A stretch of DNA of 64,000 bases from UBA10649 sp965278965 (GTDB taxonomy: Bacteria; Actinomycetota; Actinomycetes; S36-B12): the NCBI GenBank assembly GCA_965278965.1, contig OZ257127.1, forward strand, positions 2,294,001 through 2,358,000, read 5' to 3'. This document shows, piece by piece, positions 36,355 through 45,106 of this stretch; the first letter of the stretch is position 1; every line of letters begins with the position of its first letter. Made by a program: the position numbers and the translations under genes. The notes beneath the pieces were generated by a model. That model made no database searches and was not told the origin of the DNA. It saw nothing but the letters and a program-made list of their open reading frames with translations.

Positions 36355-38820
36355 TCAGAGCGTGACGTCGACGTGCACGGTCGCCCCGGCCGGGGCGTAC
36401 GGCACGAGCGTCCCGTCGACGGCCGTGCCGTCCACCACCAGCCGACCGCGCGCGCCGGGCGTGCCGGAGTTGGCGACCGTGATGACGTACGTGGCCCCGC
36501 GTGCCACGCGGGTGACGGTGAACGACGGCACGTCCGGGCCGATCTGCGGGTCGACGACGAGCCCGTCGTAGTCGGGTCGCACGCCGAGGAGGTACTGCGA
36601 CACGGCGACGAACGTCCACGCCGCGCATCCGGTGAGCCACGAGTTCTTGGCCTCGCCGGCGCGGACCGCCTCCTTGCCGGCGATCATCTGCGCGTACACG
36701 TACGGCTCGAGCCGGTGGACATCGGAGATCGGCTCCCGGTACGCCGGCGTGATCTGCTTGTAGTGGTCGAACGCCTGCGCCCCGCGCCCGACGATCGTCT
36801 CGGCGATGATCACCCACGGGTTGTTGTGGCAGAAGATCCCGCCGTTCTCCTTGTAGCCGGGCGGGTACGTCGACACCTCGCCCATGTTCACGCGGTACGT
36901 CGTGTACGCCGGGTACTGCAGGACGAGACCGTGCGGCGTCCCGAGCATCCGGTCGACGGAGTCGAGGGCACGCAGCGCTCGCGACTGGTCGGTGCCGTCG
37001 GTCTCGGTCCCCAGGCCGGCCATGACCGCCAGCCCCTGCGGCTCGATCCAGATCTTTCCCTCGGCGTCCGCGTCGGTGCCGATGGGCGTGCCGTAGTAGT
37101 CGTATGCGCGCAGGAACCAGTCGCCGTCCCACCCGTGGTCGCGCATCGCGCCGCGCATCTCCTCGACGAGCGCGTCCGCTCGATCGGCGACCTCGTCGAG
37201 CCCGCGACGCCGGGCGAGCGCGGCGTACTCCGCGCCGTACAGGACGAACTGCGCGCCGATGAAGACGGACTCGGCGACGCCGCCGGCCTGGTTCTCGGTG
37301 GTCTGGAACGACTCGCCGGGGGTCGTCGAGAAGCAGTTGAGGTTCAGGCAGTCGTTCCAGTCGGCGCGGCCGATGAGCGGCAGACCGTGGGGGCCGCGGT
37401 GCGTGACGGTGAACTCGAACGAGCGGGTGAGGTGCTCGAACAGCGGCTCCGCGACGTCCCAGTCGTTGTCGAACGGGACCGGCTCGTCGAGGATCGCGAG
37501 GTCCCCGGTCTCCTTGACGTACGCGGCGACGCCGGCGATGAGCCACAGGGGGTCGTCGTTGAACCCGGAGCCGATGTCGTTGTTGCCGCGCTTCGTCAGC
37601 GGCTGGTACTGGTGGTAGGCGGAGCCGTCGGCCAGCTGCGTCGCGGCGATGTCGAGGATGCGCTCGCGTGCGCGCTCCGGGATGAGGTGGACGAAGCCGA
37701 GCAGGTCCTGGTTGGAGTCGCGGAAGCCCATCCCGCGGCCGATGCCGGTCTCGAAGTACGACGCCGACCGGGACATGTTGAACGTCACCATGCACTGGTA
37801 CTGGTTCCAGATGTTCACCATCCGGTCGAGCCGCTCGTCGGTACTGGTGACGCGATACGTCGACAGCAGCGTCGTCCAGTGCTCCTGCAGCGCCGCGAGC
37901 GCGGCGTCCGCCTGCTCGGACGTCGCGAACCTGCCGAGCAGCGCGTGGGCGCGCTCCTTGTTGATGACCTGGTGGGCGTCGTCGGCCCACTTCGCCTCAT
38001 CGGGGTTCTCGACGTACCCGAGGACGACGACGAGGTCGCGGCTCTCGCCGGGGGCGAGGTCGAGGTGCACGGCGTGGGAGCCGATCGGGTACCAGCCGGA
38101 CGCCACGGAGCCGGTCGACGTGCCCGACCGCGGGACTGCTGCCTCACCGAGGGAGTTGTAGGCGCCGACGAAGGAGTCGCGGTCGGTGTCGTACCCGTCG
38201 GCGCGGGTGTTGATCCCGAAGACCGCGTAGTGGTCGCGGCGCTCGCGGTACTCCGTGCGGTGGTAGATCGCCGAGCCGAACGGCCCCTCCTGCTCGACCT
38301 CGACCTCGCCGATCGACAGGTTGCGCTGGTAGTTCGTCTGGTCGTCCTGCGCGTTCCACAGGCAGAACTCGACGAACGTGAACAGCGTCACCGACTTCGC
38401 AGCATCGGAGGTGTTTGTCACGGTGATGCGCTGGATCTCGGCGTCTTCGCCGAGCGGGACGAAGAAGACCGTCGACACCGACAGGCCGCCGCGCTCGCCG
38501 GTGATGCGGGAGTACCCGAGGCCGTGCCGCGCTTCGAAGTGGTCGAGGTCGGCCTTCACCGGCAGCCAGGACGGGGTCCACACGTCGCCGTCGTCGTGGA
38601 CGTACAGGTAGCGCCCGCCGGCGTCGGCGGGAACGTTGTTGTAGCGGTACCGGGTGAGCCGACGCATGCGCGGGTCGCGGTAGAAGCTGTAGCCGCCGGC
38701 CTGGTGTGACAGCAGCGAGAAGAACTGCTCGGAGCCGAGGTAGTTGATCCACGGGTAGGGCGTCTGCGGCGTCGTGATGACGTACTCGCGAGCCTCGTCG
38801 TCGAAATGACCGAACTGCAT
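36355..38820 (-). CDS. cbp: Cellobiose phosphorylase (GH94)
   Basis: An 821-residue intracellular enzyme splitting cellobiose with phosphate into glucose 1-phosphate and glucose. Length and sequence ([34 protein letters not shown]) agree closely with the Cellulomonas enzyme as I remember it. [39 protein letters not shown] and [16 protein letters not shown] (general acid Asp near residue 490) are GH94 active-site segments. ATG 38820 has GAGGG upstream; the longer frame has no support. A LacI-type palindrome lies between this ribosome-binding site and the start. Cellobiose uptake genes are not in view. Confidence 0.95.
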   Translation of the reverse strand: MQFGHFDDEAREYVITTPQTPYPWINYLGSEQFFSLLSHQAGGYSFYRDPRMRRLTRYRYNNVPADAGGRYLYVHDDGDVWTPSWLPVKADLDHFEARHGLGYSRITGERGGLSVSTVFFVPLGEDAEIQRITVTNTSDAAKSVTLFTFVEFCLWNAQDDQTNYQRNLSIGEVEVEQEGPFGSAIYHRTEYRERRDHYAVFGINTRADGYDTDRDSFVGAYNSLGEAAVPRSGTSTGSVASGWYPIGSHAVHLDLAPGESRDLVVVLGYVENPDEAKWADDAHQVINKERAHALLGRFATSEQADAALAALQEHWTTLLSTYRVTSTDERLDRMVNIWNQYQCMVTFNMSRSASYFETGIGRGMGFRDSNQDLLGFVHLIPERARERILDIAATQLADGSAYHQYQPLTKRGNNDIGSGFNDDPLWLIAGVAAYVKETGDLAILDEPVPFDNDWDVAEPLFEHLTRSFEFTVTHRGPHGLPLIGRADWNDCLNLNCFSTTPGESFQTTENQAGGVAESVFIGAQFVLYGAEYAALARRRGLDEVADRADALVEEMRGAMRDHGWDGDWFLRAYDYYGTPIGTDADAEGKIWIEPQGLAVMAGLGTETDGTDQSRALRALDSVDRMLGTPHGLVLQYPAYTTYRVNMGEVSTYPPGYKENGGIFCHNNPWVIIAETIVGRGAQAFDHYKQITPAYREPISDVHRLEPYVYAQMIAGKEAVRAGEAKNSWLTGCAAWTFVAVSQYLLGVRPDYDGLVVDPQIGPDVPSFTVTRVARGATYVITVANSGTPGARGRLVVDGTAVDGTLVPYAPAGATVHVDVTL

Positions 38821-38832
38821 GGAAGCGCTTCC
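38821..38832 (-). promoter_or_regulatory. LacI-type operator at the cbp start
   Basis: GGAAGCGCTTCC is a perfect 12-bp palindrome with the central CG typical of LacI-family sites and matches the catabolite-element pattern TGNAANCGNTTNCA at 13 of 14 positions when flanks are included. It touches the cbp start codon, so a bound repressor would block elongation or initiation. Confidence 0.65.
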
Positions 38833-38881
38833 CTCCTGGACTTCGTCGCTGGCGCTGGCCGATCGACCCGGCCGCGGCCGG

Positions 38882-38909
38882 GTGACGCCGCCGTCACGCA
38901 AGCGCTTGC
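38882..38909 (-). promoter_or_regulatory. CRP-like dyad abutting a second LacI-type operator
   Basis: 38882-38897 reads GTGACG-CCGC-CGTCAC, fitting the GTGAC-N6-GTCAC pattern of CRP/GlxR-type sites. Directly adjacent, 38898-38909 reads GCAAGCGCTTGC, a perfect palindrome with the same AAGCGCTT core as the site at the cbp start. The two LacI-type centres are 77 bp apart, about seven helical turns. The sites serve cbp; lysS on the other side may also be touched. Confidence 0.6.
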
Positions 38910-39043
38910 ATTCCCCGCGGAGACCCTACGGCACGCCCCGCGCCCGTCGCCTGCCGATCGCCGGATCGTGCGGGTCGCAGGGGGATCGACGCCTGTTGCG
39001 CGACGGGCGGCGGCCCCCGACCGATCGCATAGCCTTGCCCCTT

Positions 39044-40603
39044 GTGACGATCGACGCAGCGGCCGACGTGGCCGTCCCCGAGGCCGACGACGACCTGCCC
39101 GAGCAGCTGCGTGTCCGCCGCGACAAGCGCCTGGCCCTGGTCGAGCGCGGCCGGGAGCCGTACGGGATCGCCCTGCCGGTCACCACGACGATCGCCGCCG
39201 TCCGCGCCGCCCACCCCGACCTGCCGCCGGACACGGCGACCGGGGAGCACGTGGGTGTCGCCGGCCGGGTCATCTTCGTCCGCAACACGGGGAAGCTCTG
39301 CTTCGCGACGCTGCGTGCCGGGGACGGGACCGAACTGCAGGCGATGCTGTCCCTCGGGCAGGTCGGCGAGGAGGCGCTTTCCGACTGGAAGGACCTCGTC
39401 GACATCGGGGACCACGTCGTGGTCACGGGTGAGGTCATCACGTCCAAGCGCGGCGAGCTGTCGGTGCTCGCGGACGCCTGGCACATGGCGTCGAAGGCCC
39501 TGCGGCCCCTGCCGGTGGCCCACAAGGCACTGAACGAGGAGACCCGCGTCCGGCAGCGCTACGTCGATCTCATCGTGCGGCCCGAAGCCCAGCAGATGGC
39601 CCGCATGCGGCCGGTCGTCGTTGCGGCGATCCGGCAGACCCTGACCCGGCACGGGTACATCGAGGTCGAGACGCCGATGCTGCAGACGATCCACGGCGGC
39701 GCCGCTGCGCGACCGTTCGTCACGCACTCGAACGCCTTCGACCTCGACGTCTACCTGCGGATCGCCCCCGAGCTGTTCCTCAAGCGCGCGGTGGTCGGCG
39801 GGCTGGAGCGGGTGTTCGAGATCAACCGCAACTTCCGCAATGAAGGCGCCGACCGGACCCACTCGCCGGAGTTCACGATGCTGGAGTTCTACCAGGCGTA
39901 CGCGGACTACCAGGACGTGGCGACCCTGACACGCGAGCTCATCCAGGAGGCTGCGCTCGCAGCGACGGGCTCACTGGTGGTGACGCATGCCGACGGCAGC
40001 GTTCACGACCTGTCCGGGGTCTGGGCGCAGGTCGACCTGTACGGGTCGCTGTCGGAGGCGATCGGCGAGGAGATCACGCCGTCGACCACCCGTGAGCGGC
40101 TCGTTGCACTGTGCGAGCGTGATGCGATCGACGTTGCTCCGACCGCTCAGCCGGGCAAGCTCGTCGAGGAGCTGTTCGAGCACCACGTGATCCCGACGTT
40201 CACCGGCCCGACGTTCGTGCTCGACTACCCGGTCGACACGTCCCCGCTGGTGCGCGCACACCGGACGAAGCCCGGCGTCGTGGAGAAGTGGGACCTGTAC
40301 ATCGACGGCGCGGAGACCGGCACCGGCTACTCCGAGCTCGTGGACCCGGTCGTGCAGCGCGAGCGCCTGGTCGAGCAGGCCGCCCTCGGCGACCGTGGCG
40401 ACGACGAGGCGATGCACCTCGACGAGGACTTCCTACGGGCGATGGAGCACGGGATGCCGCCGATGGGCGGGGTCGGCGTCGGTGTCGACCGGGTGCTGAT
40501 GGCGCTGACGGGGTTGGGGATCCGCGAGACGATCCTGTTCCCGCTGGTGAAGCCGGAGGCGCGAGGTCACGAGCGTGGCCAGAAGCCGGAGGCGCGAGGC
40601 TGA
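39044..40603 (+). CDS. lysS: Lysine--tRNA ligase (class II)
   Basis: A 519-residue synthetase. The N-terminal OB-fold (about residues 60-170) is followed by the class II core: motif 1 around [20 protein letters not shown], motif 2 [20 protein letters not shown] near residue 263, and motif 3 [15 protein letters not shown] near residue 482. The C terminus carries an 11-residue tandem duplication (KPEARG, five residues, KPEARG). GTG 39044 has TAGCCT 8 nt upstream, fitting a leaderless start; the frame open upstream crosses the cbp regulatory region. Confidence 0.96.
   Translation: MTIDAAADVAVPEADDDLPEQLRVRRDKRLALVERGREPYGIALPVTTTIAAVRAAHPDLPPDTATGEHVGVAGRVIFVRNTGKLCFATLRAGDGTELQAMLSLGQVGEEALSDWKDLVDIGDHVVVTGEVITSKRGELSVLADAWHMASKALRPLPVAHKALNEETRVRQRYVDLIVRPEAQQMARMRPVVVAAIRQTLTRHGYIEVETPMLQTIHGGAAARPFVTHSNAFDLDVYLRIAPELFLKRAVVGGLERVFEINRNFRNEGADRTHSPEFTMLEFYQAYADYQDVATLTRELIQEAALAATGSLVVTHADGSVHDLSGVWAQVDLYGSLSEAIGEEITPSTTRERLVALCERDAIDVAPTAQPGKLVEELFEHHVIPTFTGPTFVLDYPVDTSPLVRAHRTKPGVVEKWDLYIDGAETGTGYSELVDPVVQRERLVEQAALGDRGDDEAMHLDEDFLRAMEHGMPPMGGVGVGVDRVLMALTGLGIRETILFPLVKPEARGHERGQKPEARG
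40549..40599 (+). repeat. 18-bp direct repeat at the 3' end of lysS
   Basis: The sequence GAAGCCGGAGGCGCGAGG occurs identically at 40549-40566 and 40582-40599, offset by 33 bp. The offset is a multiple of three, so the lysS tail gained 11 residues in frame. Confidence 0.9.
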
Positions 40604-41103
40604 TGTCGGAGGTGAACATCCGGCCGGCGCGGACGGCCGACGTGCGCGACATCCGTGGCCTGGTCGACACGTACTCGCGCGACGGCCGGCTGCTGTCGAA
40701 GGCGACCGTCACGCTCTTCGAGGACATCCAGGAGTTCCTCGTCGCCGAGCTCGACGGCGAGGTGGTGGGCTGCGGCGCGCTGCACGTCATGTGGGAGGAC
40801 CTCGCGGAGGTTCGCACGGTCGCGGTCGCCCCGGATCATGCGCGGCACGGCATCGGGTCGGCGCTGTTGACGGCGCTCCTGGGCCGCGCGCGTGAGCTCG
40901 GCGTTCAGCGGGTCTTCTGCCTGACGTTCATGGTGCGCTTCTTTGAGGCGCACGGCTTCGTCGAGATCGGTGAGACGCCGGTTGATCACGACGTCTACCA
41001 ACAGCTTCTGCAGTCCTACGACGAAGGTGTTGCCGAGTTCCTCGGGCTGGAGCGGGTCAAGCCGAACACGCTGGGGAACCACCGGATGCTGGCGATGCTG
41101 TGA
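40603..41103 (+). CDS. Amino-acid N-acetyltransferase (ArgA-like GNAT)
   Basis: A 166-residue GNAT protein resembling the short actinobacterial N-acetylglutamate synthases (IRPARTADVRDIRGLVDTYS, LLSKATVTLFEDIQEFLVAE). The acetyl-CoA site is VAVAPDHARHGIGSALL near residue 74, and MVRFFEAHGFVEIGETPV near residue 110 is characteristic. It would supply N-acetylglutamate for arginine synthesis. ATG 40603 shares one base with the lysS stop; its stop overlaps the amidase start by 4 nt. Annotation as another GNAT cannot be ruled out. Confidence 0.82.
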   Translation: MSEVNIRPARTADVRDIRGLVDTYSRDGRLLSKATVTLFEDIQEFLVAELDGEVVGCGALHVMWEDLAEVRTVAVAPDHARHGIGSALLTALLGRARELGVQRVFCLTFMVRFFEAHGFVEIGETPVDHDVYQQLLQSYDEGVAEFLGLERVKPNTLGNHRMLAML

Positions 41104-41870
41104 GAGGTCCGGTCGGCATCGTCGCCGCGCTGGCCGCCGTCGTCGCGCTGGCCGCCTCGGCAGTCGCTCCGGCAGCGGCGCGACCGGCGGCTGACGACAA
41201 GCCGCTCGCGGGCAAGCTGATCCTGCTCGACCCCGGGCACCAGCTGGGAAACAGCAACCCGAAGTTCTCGCGGCAGATGGCGCAGACGTTCTTCAACGGC
41301 GCGATCCGCAAGGGTTGCAACACGACCGGCACGGCGACGAACGCCGGGCTGCCGGAGGCGACGTTCACGTGGCGCGTCGCCAAGCAGCTGAAGCCGATGC
41401 TCGAGGCCGCAGGTGCGACCGTGCGGATGACGCGAAGCACCAACTCCTACGACGCGTGGGGGCCGTGCGTGTGGGATCGGGCGAAGCTCGCGAACCGGAT
41501 CGGGGCTGACGCGATGCTCAGCATCCACGCGGACGGCGCATCCGCCGGCAGCAAGGGCTTCTTCGCCATGACCCCGGCGTTGATCCCCGGCTGGACGGAC
41601 GATGTGGTCCGCAAGGACCGTCGCCTGGCGAAGGCGATGATCGCCGGCATGGCCGGAGCCGGAGCACCGCGGTCCAACTACATCCCGAACCAGCTCCTGG
41701 TCTCCCGGGACACGACGAGTCTCAACGTCAGCAACGTGCCGACCGTGACGGTCGAGGTCGGCAACATGCGCAACGCGCAGGAGGCGCGCCGCATGAGCTC
41801 GGCGGCGGGCCAGCGGCAGTACGCCCAGTGGCTGTACGCCGGGCTCACGCGGTACTTCGCCGACCGCTGA
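41100..41870 (+). CDS. N-acetylmuramoyl-L-alanine amidase (Amidase_3), secreted
   Basis: A 256-residue peptidoglycan amidase. Residues 1-28 are a Sec signal peptide ending near APAAARPA. The zinc-dependent amidase_3 domain shows LILLDPGHQLG (His ligand) near residue 46, a second ligand region around the GLPEATFTWRVAKQLKPML helix (Glu), and SIHADGAS near residue 140 (His). The catalytic Glu is probably in TVTVEVGNMRN near residue 220. It cuts the bond between MurNAc and L-Ala in the wall. GTG 41100 overlaps the upstream gene by 4 nt. Confidence 0.9.
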   Translation: MRGPVGIVAALAAVVALAASAVAPAAARPAADDKPLAGKLILLDPGHQLGNSNPKFSRQMAQTFFNGAIRKGCNTTGTATNAGLPEATFTWRVAKQLKPMLEAAGATVRMTRSTNSYDAWGPCVWDRAKLANRIGADAMLSIHADGASAGSKGFFAMTPALIPGWTDDVVRKDRRLAKAMIAGMAGAGAPRSNYIPNQLLVSRDTTSLNVSNVPTVTVEVGNMRNAQEARRMSSAAGQRQYAQWLYAGLTRYFADR

Positions 41871-42043
41871 CCGGCTGACCGGCTGACCCGGTCATGCCGG
41901 GGCCGTCTTGGCCATCGCTGCCGGAGCGCGTCGGCGCAGCGGGCGGCGTATCGTCGGCGGCGCAGGGAGCCCGGGAGGCGCGATGAGGCCTGGCGACGTC
42001 GCCGACCGCGCCGACGCACTGGCCGGGGCCTGCCACGGGTGAC

Positions 42044-43186
42044 GTGGTGCCTGTCGAGTACGACGCGGTGATCGTCGGCGCGGGACTGTCGGGCCTGACC
42101 CTGGCCAGCCGACTCTCCGAGGGCCCACATGCGCGGCGGCGCATCCTCGTTGTCGACGACGCACAGCACGACGTCCGCGGGCGGGTTTGGGCCTTCTGGA
42201 CCCAGAGGCCCGACGGCCTGGCGTCCGCCGCATCCGCCACCTGGGACGCGATCGCCGTGCATGCGTCCGGCACGTCGAGGGTCCTGCCGATCCGCCCGTA
42301 CCGGTACGTGGCCGTCAGCGGCGAGCGCCTTCACGACGGCATCCGTGCGCGTCCGGCAGTGGCGGCCCACGTCGAGTTCGTGACCGGCGTCGTGGACAAC
42401 GTTCGTGACGACGGCGAGCACGCGGTCGTCACGCTCGACGGGACCGCCGTCACCGCCGCCTGGGTCTTCGACAGCAGGCCGCCGACCCCGGTCCCCGGGG
42501 GTCCGAGGCTGGCCTTCCTCGGCTGGGAGATCGAGACCGACGCCGAGGCATTCGACCCGTCGGTCGCGACCTTCATGGACTTCCGCGGCCGCGACGCCGG
42601 GACCGTGAGCTTCTGCTACGTGCTGCCGACCACCGCGCGTCACGCCCTGGTCGAGATAGCCGCGTTCCGATGGGGCGACGAGGCGCCTGACCTTTGCCCC
42701 GCCCTGACCGACTATCTCCGGCGAGTACGGCGCCTGTCGTCGTGGAAGGTCGCGCGAACCGAGGCGGGCTGTCTCGGTCTGACCCGCCCTACCGCCGACG
42801 TCCGGGGCGGGCACGTGGTCTCGATCGGGGTGCGTGGCGGCTTGCTCAAGCCATCCACGGGCTTCGCCGCCGAGCGGATCCAGCGCCACAACGCCGCCAT
42901 CGCCGGCTCTCTGCGCCGGTACGGTCACCCGCATGCCGTCGGGGCTCGACACCGACGGCACGCGTGGCTGGACCGCGTGTTCCTCGATGCGCTCCGGCGT
43001 GATCCCGACATCGTCGAGGACGTCATGGACCGGCTCTTCGCGCGCAACAGGGCGTCCGCCGTGCTGCGGTTCCTCGACGAGGACTCCGACGCTCTCCAGG
43101 AGGCCCGACTGGTCGCGACCCTGCCCGTCGCACCGTTCCTTCGCGCCGCGCTTCGCTCCCGCGGCGGGTCGCAGCTTGGTCGGTAG
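42044..43186 (+). CDS. Lycopene cyclase family flavoprotein
   Basis: A 380-residue FAD-dependent protein of the CrtY/CrtL lycopene cyclase family. Residues 6-25 hold the dinucleotide fold (YDAVIVGAGLSGLTLASRL), WAFWTQRP near residue 47 matches the family, VFDSRPPTP near residue 145 is the conserved 'DxRP' segment, and FMDFR lies near residue 180 (cyclase motif region). It would form beta-rings on lycopene. No other carotenoid gene (crtE, crtB, crtI) lies in the window. GTG 42044 is taken as start; it lies 173 nt after the amidase gene. Confidence 0.83.
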   Translation: MVPVEYDAVIVGAGLSGLTLASRLSEGPHARRRILVVDDAQHDVRGRVWAFWTQRPDGLASAASATWDAIAVHASGTSRVLPIRPYRYVAVSGERLHDGIRARPAVAAHVEFVTGVVDNVRDDGEHAVVTLDGTAVTAAWVFDSRPPTPVPGGPRLAFLGWEIETDAEAFDPSVATFMDFRGRDAGTVSFCYVLPTTARHALVEIAAFRWGDEAPDLCPALTDYLRRVRRLSSWKVARTEAGCLGLTRPTADVRGGHVVSIGVRGGLLKPSTGFAAERIQRHNAAIAGSLRRYGHPHAVGARHRRHAWLDRVFLDALRRDPDIVEDVMDRLFARNRASAVLRFLDEDSDALQEARLVATLPVAPFLRAALRSRGGSQLGR

Positions 43187-43229
43187 GTAGCGGAGTGCAC
43201 GCCTGGCACATCCCCGTCACAATGGCCCG

Positions 43230-44909
43230 ATGACGAATCCGGTCATCCTGATCGTGTCGGACGAGCACGGCGACCGCCTGGTCGACGAGTTCGGCCGCTA
43301 CGCCCGTGACTACGACGTGCGCCTGGTGGCTGGTGCCGACCTCGTCACCGAAGCGACCGAGGCCGTGGCGGCAGGCGGCCAGCCGTTGGCGATGGTCGTG
43401 ATGGACTCGTCGCTGTACCCCAACGACGTCCCTTCGGAGCTGCGTGCGTCGGTCCTCGACCTGGTCGGCCAGTGGCGCTCGATCGTCCCGACGGCCAAGG
43501 GCCTGGTCGTCGCCCCGTTCCTGCGGTTCCTCGGTGACGGCGACATCCTGCGCAACGCGCTGTCGCTGGGGGAGTTCGACGCCTACCTCATGCTGCCGCG
43601 TGGTGTCCGCGACGAGGAGTTCCACAACGCGATCACCGAGCTTCTCTCCGACTGGGGCTCGACCGTCGCCGATCCCGAGGTCGAGGCGGTGCGGATCGTC
43701 GGCCATGCCGACGAGCCCCTCGTCATGGGCATCCGCGACCTCCTCGTGCGGATGGGCATGCCGCATGGCGTCCACGACCCGCAGTCCGCCGTGGGGCTGG
43801 AGATCGCGGAGAAGTACGACGGTGAGCCGACGTACCCGCTCGTCGACGTGCTGAGCCGTCAGGTCATCGCGCCCGCGTCCGTCCGCGACGTCGCCGCCGC
43901 GTTCTACGGCCGGCCCGACCAGATCGACCAGCTGACCGTGTTCGACCTGTGCATCGTGGGGGCCGGCCCGGCTGGGCTCGCGGCGGCCGTCTACGGCGCG
44001 TCCGAGGGCCTGTCGACGATTGTGGTCGAGGAGGAGGCGATCGGAGGCCAGGCCGGGATGAGCTCGATGATCCGCAACTACCTGGGCTTTCCTCGCGGCA
44101 TCTCGGGGATGCGGCTGGCGCTGCGGGCCCGGATCCAGGCGCTTCGGTTCGGTACGCGGTTCATCACCGGCTGGGTCGCCACCGGCCTCACCCCCGCGCC
44201 GAAGGGACGCGTGCTGACCGTCCACACCGACGGGGGCGACATCCGCACGCGCGCAGTCGTCATCGCCTCCGGCGCGGCCTACCGCAAGCTCGGCGTCCCG
44301 GAGGTCGAGGCCCTGACCGGTCGAGGCGTGTCGTACGGCAGCGCGATGACATCGGCTCGCGAGATGGTGGGCCGGGACGTCGTCGTCGTCGGGGGCGGGA
44401 ACTCCGCGGGACAGGCGTCGTTGCACCTGGCCCGGTTCGCCCGATCGGTCACGATCGTCGTGCGGCGCGACGGTCTGGGCGCGACGATGTCGCGGTACCT
44501 GATCGACGAGATCGAGTCGAACGCCCGCATCGAGATCAACTCCTGCTGCGAGGTCGTCGGTGGCGGCGGCGCCGCGCGGCTGGAGTGGATCGAGCTGTGC
44601 GACGTGAACACCCGCGAGGTACGCAGGCGCGCGTGCGACGGTCTGTACCTCCTGCTCGGCGCCGATCCCCAGTGCGGATGGCTTCCGCCGGAGGTGGCTC
44701 TCGACGACCGCGGCTTCGTGCTGACCGGTGGCGACGTGCCACCGAACCTGTGGCCAGGACAGGTGCCGCCGGCCAGTCTCGCGACGTCGGCGCCGGGAAT
44801 CTTCGCCGTGGGCGACGTGCGCTCCGGATCCATGAAGCGGGTCGCGGCAGCAGCGGGCGAAGGGTCGTCCGTCGTCCCGCTCGTGCACGCCTACGTCGCT
44901 CCGGTGTAG
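43230..44909 (+). CDS. Response-regulator-like / thioredoxin-reductase-like FAD oxidoreductase fusion
   Basis: A 559-residue multidomain protein. Residues 1-130 resemble a receiver domain ([22 protein letters not shown]), residues 155-235 a glutaredoxin/thioredoxin-like domain without CxxC, and residues 245-555 a TrxB-like FAD/NAD(P)H module ([18 protein letters not shown] near residue 247, [16 protein letters not shown] near residue 387, GIFAVGDVR near residue 525). The CATC redox pair of real thioredoxin reductases is replaced by [10 protein letters not shown], so it cannot pass electrons to thioredoxin in the usual way. Oxygen or quinone may be the acceptor. ATG 43230 gives the complete family length. 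Confidence 0.87.
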   Translation: MTNPVILIVSDEHGDRLVDEFGRYARDYDVRLVAGADLVTEATEAVAAGGQPLAMVVMDSSLYPNDVPSELRASVLDLVGQWRSIVPTAKGLVVAPFLRFLGDGDILRNALSLGEFDAYLMLPRGVRDEEFHNAITELLSDWGSTVADPEVEAVRIVGHADEPLVMGIRDLLVRMGMPHGVHDPQSAVGLEIAEKYDGEPTYPLVDVLSRQVIAPASVRDVAAAFYGRPDQIDQLTVFDLCIVGAGPAGLAAAVYGASEGLSTIVVEEEAIGGQAGMSSMIRNYLGFPRGISGMRLALRARIQALRFGTRFITGWVATGLTPAPKGRVLTVHTDGGDIRTRAVVIASGAAYRKLGVPEVEALTGRGVSYGSAMTSAREMVGRDVVVVGGGNSAGQASLHLARFARSVTIVVRRDGLGATMSRYLIDEIESNARIEINSCCEVVGGGGAARLEWIELCDVNTREVRRRACDGLYLLLGADPQCGWLPPEVALDDRGFVLTGGDVPPNLWPGQVPPASLATSAPGIFAVGDVRSGSMKRVAAAAGEGSSVVPLVHAYVAPV

Positions 44910-44926
44910 GCGTCACCGGGCCGCAG

Positions 44927-44955
44927 TTGCGAAGCGGCCACCCGACGAATATTGT
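44927..44955 (+). promoter_or_regulatory. Promoter of the riboswitch transcript
   Basis: TTGCGA (44927-44932) and TATTGT (44950-44955) are 17 nt apart, placing the transcription start near 44962, exactly where the conserved 5' stem of the SAM-type aptamer begins. Confidence 0.65.
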
Positions 44956-44960
44956 CCGCG

Positions 44961-45101
44961 GCAGGTCACGAGCGTCGACGTAAAGCCCCAGCTAGTCGGC
45001 CGGCAACCCTCCACCGCGGTGGGGTGCCCTGGGTGAGGACCGGGTCGCCGCGCACCCGCGCGTCGGCAAGCGCGGGCCTTCGGGTCCCTCACCGATCGGG
45101 A
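44961..45101 (+). ncRNA. SAM riboswitch (SAM-I/SAM-IV clan, SAM-IV-like)
   Basis: The 5' leader carries the SAM-IV-type core: GGTCACGAGCG at 44964, AAGCCCC near 44982, CGGCCGGCAACCCTCC near 44997, a CCACC-GC-GGTGG hairpin at 45011-45022, then GGGTGCCCTGGGTGAGGACC, which closes the GGTC/GACC outer stem at 45038-45041. Downstream GC-rich stems around 45042-45085, with a GGGCCTTCGGGTCC hairpin at 45074-45087, may act as the expression platform or hold the translation start. S-adenosylmethionine binding would reduce expression of the PLP enzyme gene that starts at 45107. Subtype assignment (SAM-IV versus SAM-I/IV variant) is from memory. Confidence 0.85.
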
Positions 45102-45106
45102 CTGCC

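Noticed and set aside
36373..38709. 778-codon plus-strand frame across cellobiose phosphorylase
   Set aside because: Low-complexity Val/Arg/Asp composition; the minus-strand frame is an unmistakable GH94 enzyme.
41878..41910. Tandem CCGGCTGA repeats after the amidase gene
   Set aside because: Only two to three short copies with normal local composition; too little to call a repeat or terminator.
43023..44888. 621-codon minus-strand frame across the FAD oxidoreductase
   Set aside because: Arg/His/Asp-rich without any domain; the plus-strand frame has intact FAD and NAD(P)H motifs.
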